From positions 1 to 29,797 of the IMG/VR virus record IMGVR_UViG_3300020159_001056: a stretch of DNA of 29,797 nucleotides, one strand, 5' to 3'. Made by a program: the position numbers and the translations under genes. Below, piece by piece: positions 26,579 to 29,797 of this stretch (its first letter is position 1; each line of letters starts with the position of its first letter). Below the pieces are notes generated by a model. It saw only the letters and a program-made list of their open reading frames with translations, did not search any database and was not told where the DNA came from. Source of the DNA: a virus.

Positions 26579-28888
26579 ATGTTCTCTTCTATGTTATCCT
26601 TACTAGGCAGTCTCAGGCGCGGAAACTTTGTCACGAACTCACTTCGGTTTCGGTCGAGTGCGTCTGCCTACTTGAGTAGGACACCGACTGATCTTGGAGA
26701 CCGCCGCATTTTCACTTGGTCTGGTTGGTTAAAAAGAGGAACACTAGGAACAGTGCAGTATGTGTTTTTTGCTGGGACTACATCGACTGATTACGGTGGA
26801 CTTGCATTTAATGGCGATCAATTTTTTGTAACCAATGTAATTTCAAGTGGAGGCACATTAACTCTTGGAACACAGGCTGTATTTCGCGACCCATCGGCAT
26901 GGTATCATTTTGTTGTGTCTATAGACACAACTCAGGCATTGAGTACAAATGGTGTTCGCATGTGGGTAAATGGAGTTGCGCAAACATTAAATGTTACAAC
27001 ATACACACAAAACACAACCTCTCAGATTAACAATACAATCCAGCACAGTGTATCAAGTTCAAACTCTGGTGTTCGCGCTCAATACTTCGACGGCTACCTC
27101 ACAGAAGTCAACTTCATCGACGGCCAAGCACTGACGCCATCCTCATTTGGCCAGATCGAGTCCACGACTGGCGTGTGGTCGCCCAAGCAGTACGTTGGCA
27201 CTTACGGCACGAACGGGTTCTACCTCAAGTTTGGCAACACATCGTCTGTGGCGGCGCTGGGCACGGACAGCTCGGGGAATAGCAACACTTGGACGGTGAA
27301 CAACGTGTCGCTGACGGCTGGGGCAGGATACGACAGCATGATCGATGTCCCGGTGAACTACAGTGACAGTGGGAACGGCAGGGGGAATTACCCCACGCTG
27401 AATCCTGTAGATGTTACGGCAGGGGGGGGTGGAGGCGTTGCAAATTTTTCTAATGGAAATTTGCGCGTCACTGGTAGCGCCGGAAACAGATGGTCGCCCA
27501 CCACAATGCGAATTCCTAGTGGAAAGTTTTACTTTGAAGCAACACTAGAATCTGTGCCCACGCCAAATACATCTTGTGTATTTTTAAATTATGGAAGTAC
27601 TTATTGGCAATATAATTTTTGGAGCGGCCAAATATTTGTAAATGGAGTTTTATCAACAACTGTCGCAGCACCAGTAAATGGAGATGTAATTGGATATGCA
27701 GTTGACAGGGACGCAAACACTGTTGCGCTTTATAAAAATAATACGTTGTTAAATACATCGTCAGGATTAAGCGCAGGCGAAATGCTTCCAGTTATTTTTA
27801 CAAGTGGAATTGTTGATGTAATTACAATTAACTTCGGCCAACGCTTATTTAACACGACAAACGGATTGCCCCCCGCTGGCTTCCGCGCACTGAACACAAA
27901 CAACCTACCGACACCAACGATTGTCAATGGTGCGAACTTCATGGCAGCTACGACCTACACGGGCAACGCTGCTGCACGGTCACTGTCAAATGCGGTGAAC
28001 AACGTGTCGTTCCAGCCGGACTTGGTGTGGATCAAGTCACGGACACCGGGCGCTACAAGCCATGCGCTGTTTGACTCTGTGCGTGGAACTGCAAAGTATC
28101 TTTCGTCTGATACGACTGCCGCTGAAACGACCAACGCAAACACACTGACAGCATTTAACGGCGATGGCTTTAGCCTTGGCACAGACACGACGCTGGTCAA
28201 TGCAAATGCCAACTTGTACATTGCATGGCAGTGGAGGGAGAATATCACCGCTGGATTGGATGTTGTGTCCTACGCTGGTACAGGCATAGACAGGACGGTT
28301 GCACACAACCTTGGCGTTGCTCCTGCGATGATCATCGTCAAGCGGTCACAAACTGGCGCTACAAGCAACTGGCAGGTGCGCCACACGTCGATTACTGCGG
28401 CAAATAGCATCCAGCTTAATTTACCAAACCAAGCCGCCGCTGCTACGACGGTGTGGGCAAGTACCGCCCCAACATCAAGCGTGTTTACTGTTGGCACATC
28501 CGCAGATGTTAATGCTTCTGGCATCAGCTACATCGCCTACTGCTTTGCTGAGATTGCAGGCTTTAGCAAGTTTGGTAGCTACACGGGGAATGGACTGGTT
28601 GACGGGCCGTTTGTGTTCTGTGGGTTTAGGCCGAAGTTTGTGATGTATAAGAGCACAACAGAAACAACTGGTTGGGCAATTATTGACACATCAAGGAACA
28701 CAAGCAATGTTGCTGATAAGTATTTAAATCCAAATGACTCAACAACAGAAGGAACGTCTAATTTAATTGATGTTCTTAGCAATGGATTTAAATTTAGAAC
28801 AATAGCTGGGGGAAACAACGCTTCCGGCCAAATCTACATCTTCGCAGCCTTCGCGGAAGTGCCTAGCAAGTACGCTTTAGCTCGCTAA
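26579..28888 (+). CDS. tail appendage protein with LamG-like, SPRY-like and repeat domains
   Basis: The 769-residue protein has a concanavalin-like (LamG-type) domain at about 20-210 (L-R-F-R-S-S-A-S-A-Y-L-S-R-T-P then W-S-G-W-L-K-R). A SPRY-like domain lies at about 285-435 (G-K-F-Y-F-E-A-T-L-E, I-G-Y-A-V-D-R-D). About 450-769 is a repeated beta region with F-Q-P-D-L-V-W-I-K-S-R and G-F-R-P-K-F-V-M-Y-K-S, a pattern I associate with tail proteins of aquatic phages (DUF7483-like). Carbohydrate binding at the cell surface is the likely task. Base composition switches within the gene between AT-rich (26.8-27.1 and 27.4-27.9 kb) and GC-rich blocks, suggesting mosaic assembly. Confidence 0.75.
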   Translation: MFSSMLSLLGSLRRGNFVTNSLRFRSSASAYLSRTPTDLGDRRIFTWSGWLKRGTLGTVQYVFFAGTTSTDYGGLAFNGDQFFVTNVISSGGTLTLGTQAVFRDPSAWYHFVVSIDTTQALSTNGVRMWVNGVAQTLNVTTYTQNTTSQINNTIQHSVSSSNSGVRAQYFDGYLTEVNFIDGQALTPSSFGQIESTTGVWSPKQYVGTYGTNGFYLKFGNTSSVAALGTDSSGNSNTWTVNNVSLTAGAGYDSMIDVPVNYSDSGNGRGNYPTLNPVDVTAGGGGGVANFSNGNLRVTGSAGNRWSPTTMRIPSGKFYFEATLESVPTPNTSCVFLNYGSTYWQYNFWSGQIFVNGVLSTTVAAPVNGDVIGYAVDRDANTVALYKNNTLLNTSSGLSAGEMLPVIFTSGIVDVITINFGQRLFNTTNGLPPAGFRALNTNNLPTPTIVNGANFMAATTYTGNAAARSLSNAVNNVSFQPDLVWIKSRTPGATSHALFDSVRGTAKYLSSDTTAAETTNANTLTAFNGDGFSLGTDTTLVNANANLYIAWQWRENITAGLDVVSYAGTGIDRTVAHNLGVAPAMIIVKRSQTGATSNWQVRHTSITAANSIQLNLPNQAAAATTVWASTAPTSSVFTVGTSADVNASGISYIAYCFAEIAGFSKFGSYTGNGLVDGPFVFCGFRPKFVMYKSTTETTGWAIIDTSRNTSNVADKYLNPNDSTTEGTSNLIDVLSNGFKFRTIAGGNNASGQIYIFAAFAEVPSKYALAR

Positions 28889-28891
28889 CTT

Positions 28892-29152
28892 ATGCCAAAG
28901 AAATCCGTATCACTAGCAGTAGGACGCGGCGAGAAACTGCCTGTGTCTAAGGGCGCAGGGCTGACAGCAAAAGGTCGAGCCAAGTACAACCGCGCCACTG
29001 GCAGCAACCTGAAGGCTCCTGCGCCTAACCCAAAGACCAAGGCTGACGCTGGCCGCAAGAAGTCATTCTGCGCTCGTATGGCAGGTGTCGTCGCCAAAGC
29101 TAAAGGGCCAGCAGAACGGGCCAAGGCAAGCATGCGGCGCTGGAAGTGCTGA
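28892..29152 (+). CDS. DUF6321-like small basic protein
   Basis: The 86-residue protein is very basic. It ends K-K-S-F-C-A-R-M-A-G-V-V-A-K-A-K-G-P followed by A-S-M-R-R-W-K-C. The S-F-C-A-R-M...R-R-W-x-C ending is the signature of a small phage family (DUF6321 as I recall) found near structural or lysis genes, with unknown role. The two cysteines and the basic body suggest a nucleic-acid or virion-associated protein. Confidence 0.7.
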   Translation: MPKKSVSLAVGRGEKLPVSKGAGLTAKGRAKYNRATGSNLKAPAPNPKTKADAGRKKSFCARMAGVVAKAKGPAERAKASMRRWKC

Positions 29153-29156
29153 CTTT

Positions 29157-29336
29157 ATGGAACATATGATGGAGTTGGTCGTAAACAAAGTTGTTGAACA
29201 AGGGTTTTCGGTGTTTGTTTTGGCCGTAGCTCTTTGGTATTTGCACGTTAAACTGACGAAAGTAGAAAACAAAATCTCCGAGTGCGAGCAAGATAGGCTC
29301 AAGCTTTGGGAGAAAATCGCTCAACTACACAACTGA
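29157..29336 (+). CDS. small membrane protein with coiled-coil tail (holin-like)
   Basis: I start at ATG 29157 (M-E-H-M-M-E-L-V-V-N-K), giving 59 residues. One membrane helix (F-S-V-F-V-L-A-V-A-L-W-Y-L-H-V) is followed by a charged coiled coil (K-L-T-K-V-E-N-K-I-S-E-C-E-Q-D-R-L-K-L-W). This layout is shared by BhlA-like and other one-helix lysis accessory proteins. It precedes a second small hydrophobic protein and the endolysin, supporting a lysis function. Confidence 0.6.
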   Translation: MEHMMELVVNKVVEQGFSVFVLAVALWYLHVKLTKVENKISECEQDRLKLWEKIAQLHN

Positions 29337-29337
29337 T

Positions 29338-29493
29338 ATGAAAGAATACCTCAAACAACCTTCCACTTGGTTAGGGCTTGCTAAACTTGGCGCTGCTGTT
29401 GGATTGTACAGCACCGGCATCGGTGGAGCCATCGCTCAAGGCGTTATGGCAATCTTTGGCGTAATTGACGTAATCCGTAACGAGAAACGGTGA
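29338..29493 (+). CDS. 51-residue holin-like protein
   Basis: An ATG at 29338, one base after the previous stop, opens a 51-codon frame. It begins M-K-E-Y-L-K-Q-P-S-T-W-L-G-L-A-K and continues with hydrophobic, glycine-rich G-G-A-I-A-Q-G-V-M-A-I-F-G-V-I, ending N-E-K-R. Short phage proteins with P-S-T-W near the start and two weak membrane helices are frequent holin candidates directly upstream of endolysins. Its stop overlaps the endolysin start. Confidence 0.65.
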   Translation: MKEYLKQPSTWLGLAKLGAAVGLYSTGIGGAIAQGVMAIFGVIDVIRNEKR

Positions 29494-29797
29494 TTGACGA
29501 ACGGTCAGCTAAACACATTTTAACCTTGCTCCCTGAAGTACAGGGCGCATTTACGGCCTTTCTGCTCGATGCTAAAGAGCTGGCAGCTAAAGATGGCTTG
29601 GACTACAAAGTCATCTGCGGCACTCGGTCTTGGGAAGAACAAGCTGCGCTGTACGCCAAGGGACGTACGGCACCGGGGCCAAAAGTGACCAATGCAAAGC
29701 CAGGATCATCGATGCACAACTTTGGACTCGCCATCGACTGTGGGGTGTTCAAGGGCAAAGTGTACATGGATGGCAGCACACCCGCTGACGCGCAGAT
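29490..29797 (+). CDS. M15-family peptidoglycan endopeptidase (endolysin), 3' truncated
   Basis: From GTG 29490, overlapping the holin-like stop, the frame runs open to the window end (102 codons). The sequence Y-K-V-I-C-G-T-R-S-W-E-E-Q-A-A-L-Y-A-K-G-R and S-S-M-H-N-F-G-L-A-I-D carries the S-x-H-x-x-G-x-A-x-D zinc motif (His76, Asp83) of VanY/L-alanyl-D-glutamate peptidases. It would cut the peptide cross-links of the host wall at the end of infection. The second zinc histidine should lie beyond the window. Confidence 0.85.
   Translation, partial: MIDERSAKHILTLLPEVQGAFTAFLLDAKELAAKDGLDYKVICGTRSWEEQAALYAKGRTAPGPKVTNAKPGSSMHNFGLAIDCGVFKGKVYMDGSTPADAQ

Overview
The window is a 29.8 kb internal piece of a tailed double-stranded DNA bacteriophage (Caudoviricetes). 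It is cut at both ends: the first gene lacks its start and the last, an endolysin, lacks its end. Hallmarks are a large terminase, portal, scaffold, an SU10-type (DUF5309-like) major capsid protein, tail fibres and a lysis cassette on one side, and single-strand-binding, resolvase, helicase, exonuclease and DNA methyltransferase genes on the other. The 701-residue portal and the absence of any tape-measure, tail-tube or sheath gene between capsid and fibres suggest a podovirus-like particle, but that is inference. The host cannot be named. Many unlinked genes start after A-rich stretches with no Shine-Dalgarno, while coupled genes often have a good GGAGG, so the host may tolerate non-SD initiation.

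Layout. (1) 1-10.26 kb, rightward: tightly packed early/replication genes, mostly joined by ATGA overlaps. In order: HTH protein, OB-fold SSB-like protein, excisionase-like HTH, Holliday-junction-resolvase-like nuclease, two proteins sharing a replication-type motif, the N-terminal half of a DnaB helicase, RecE-like exonuclease, m5C methyltransferase with a long overprinted frame, the C-terminal half of the DnaB helicase, many small coiled-coil or hypothetical proteins, and a small-terminase-like protein. (2) 10.26-12.05 kb, leftward: a short operon of small proteins including a GP88-like cysteine-rich protein, with a hairpin terminator at 10403-10436. (3) 12.05-12.78 kb: a gene-free divergent region full of short direct repeats and hairpins. 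(4) 12.78 kb to the end, rightward: two small genes, a 500-bp structured leader, then terminase, portal, small conserved gene, scaffold, capsid, connector-like genes, three fibre/appendage genes, a DUF6321-like gene, two small membrane proteins and an M15 endolysin.

Most striking observations: the replicative helicase is split into two genes. Walker A is on one (3074-3790) and Walker B onward on the other (6749-7333), with about 3 kb of other genes between and apparently no residue lost. A tandem two-hairpin RNA element with a conserved GAGAGA loop and compensatory stem changes occurs twice in each of two distant intergenic leaders (1812-1917 and 20120-20219). The methyltransferase is overprinted in the +1 frame by a 428-residue ORF that looks like a conserved phage protein.

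No tRNA, rRNA, CRISPR array, insertion sequence or integrase was found.
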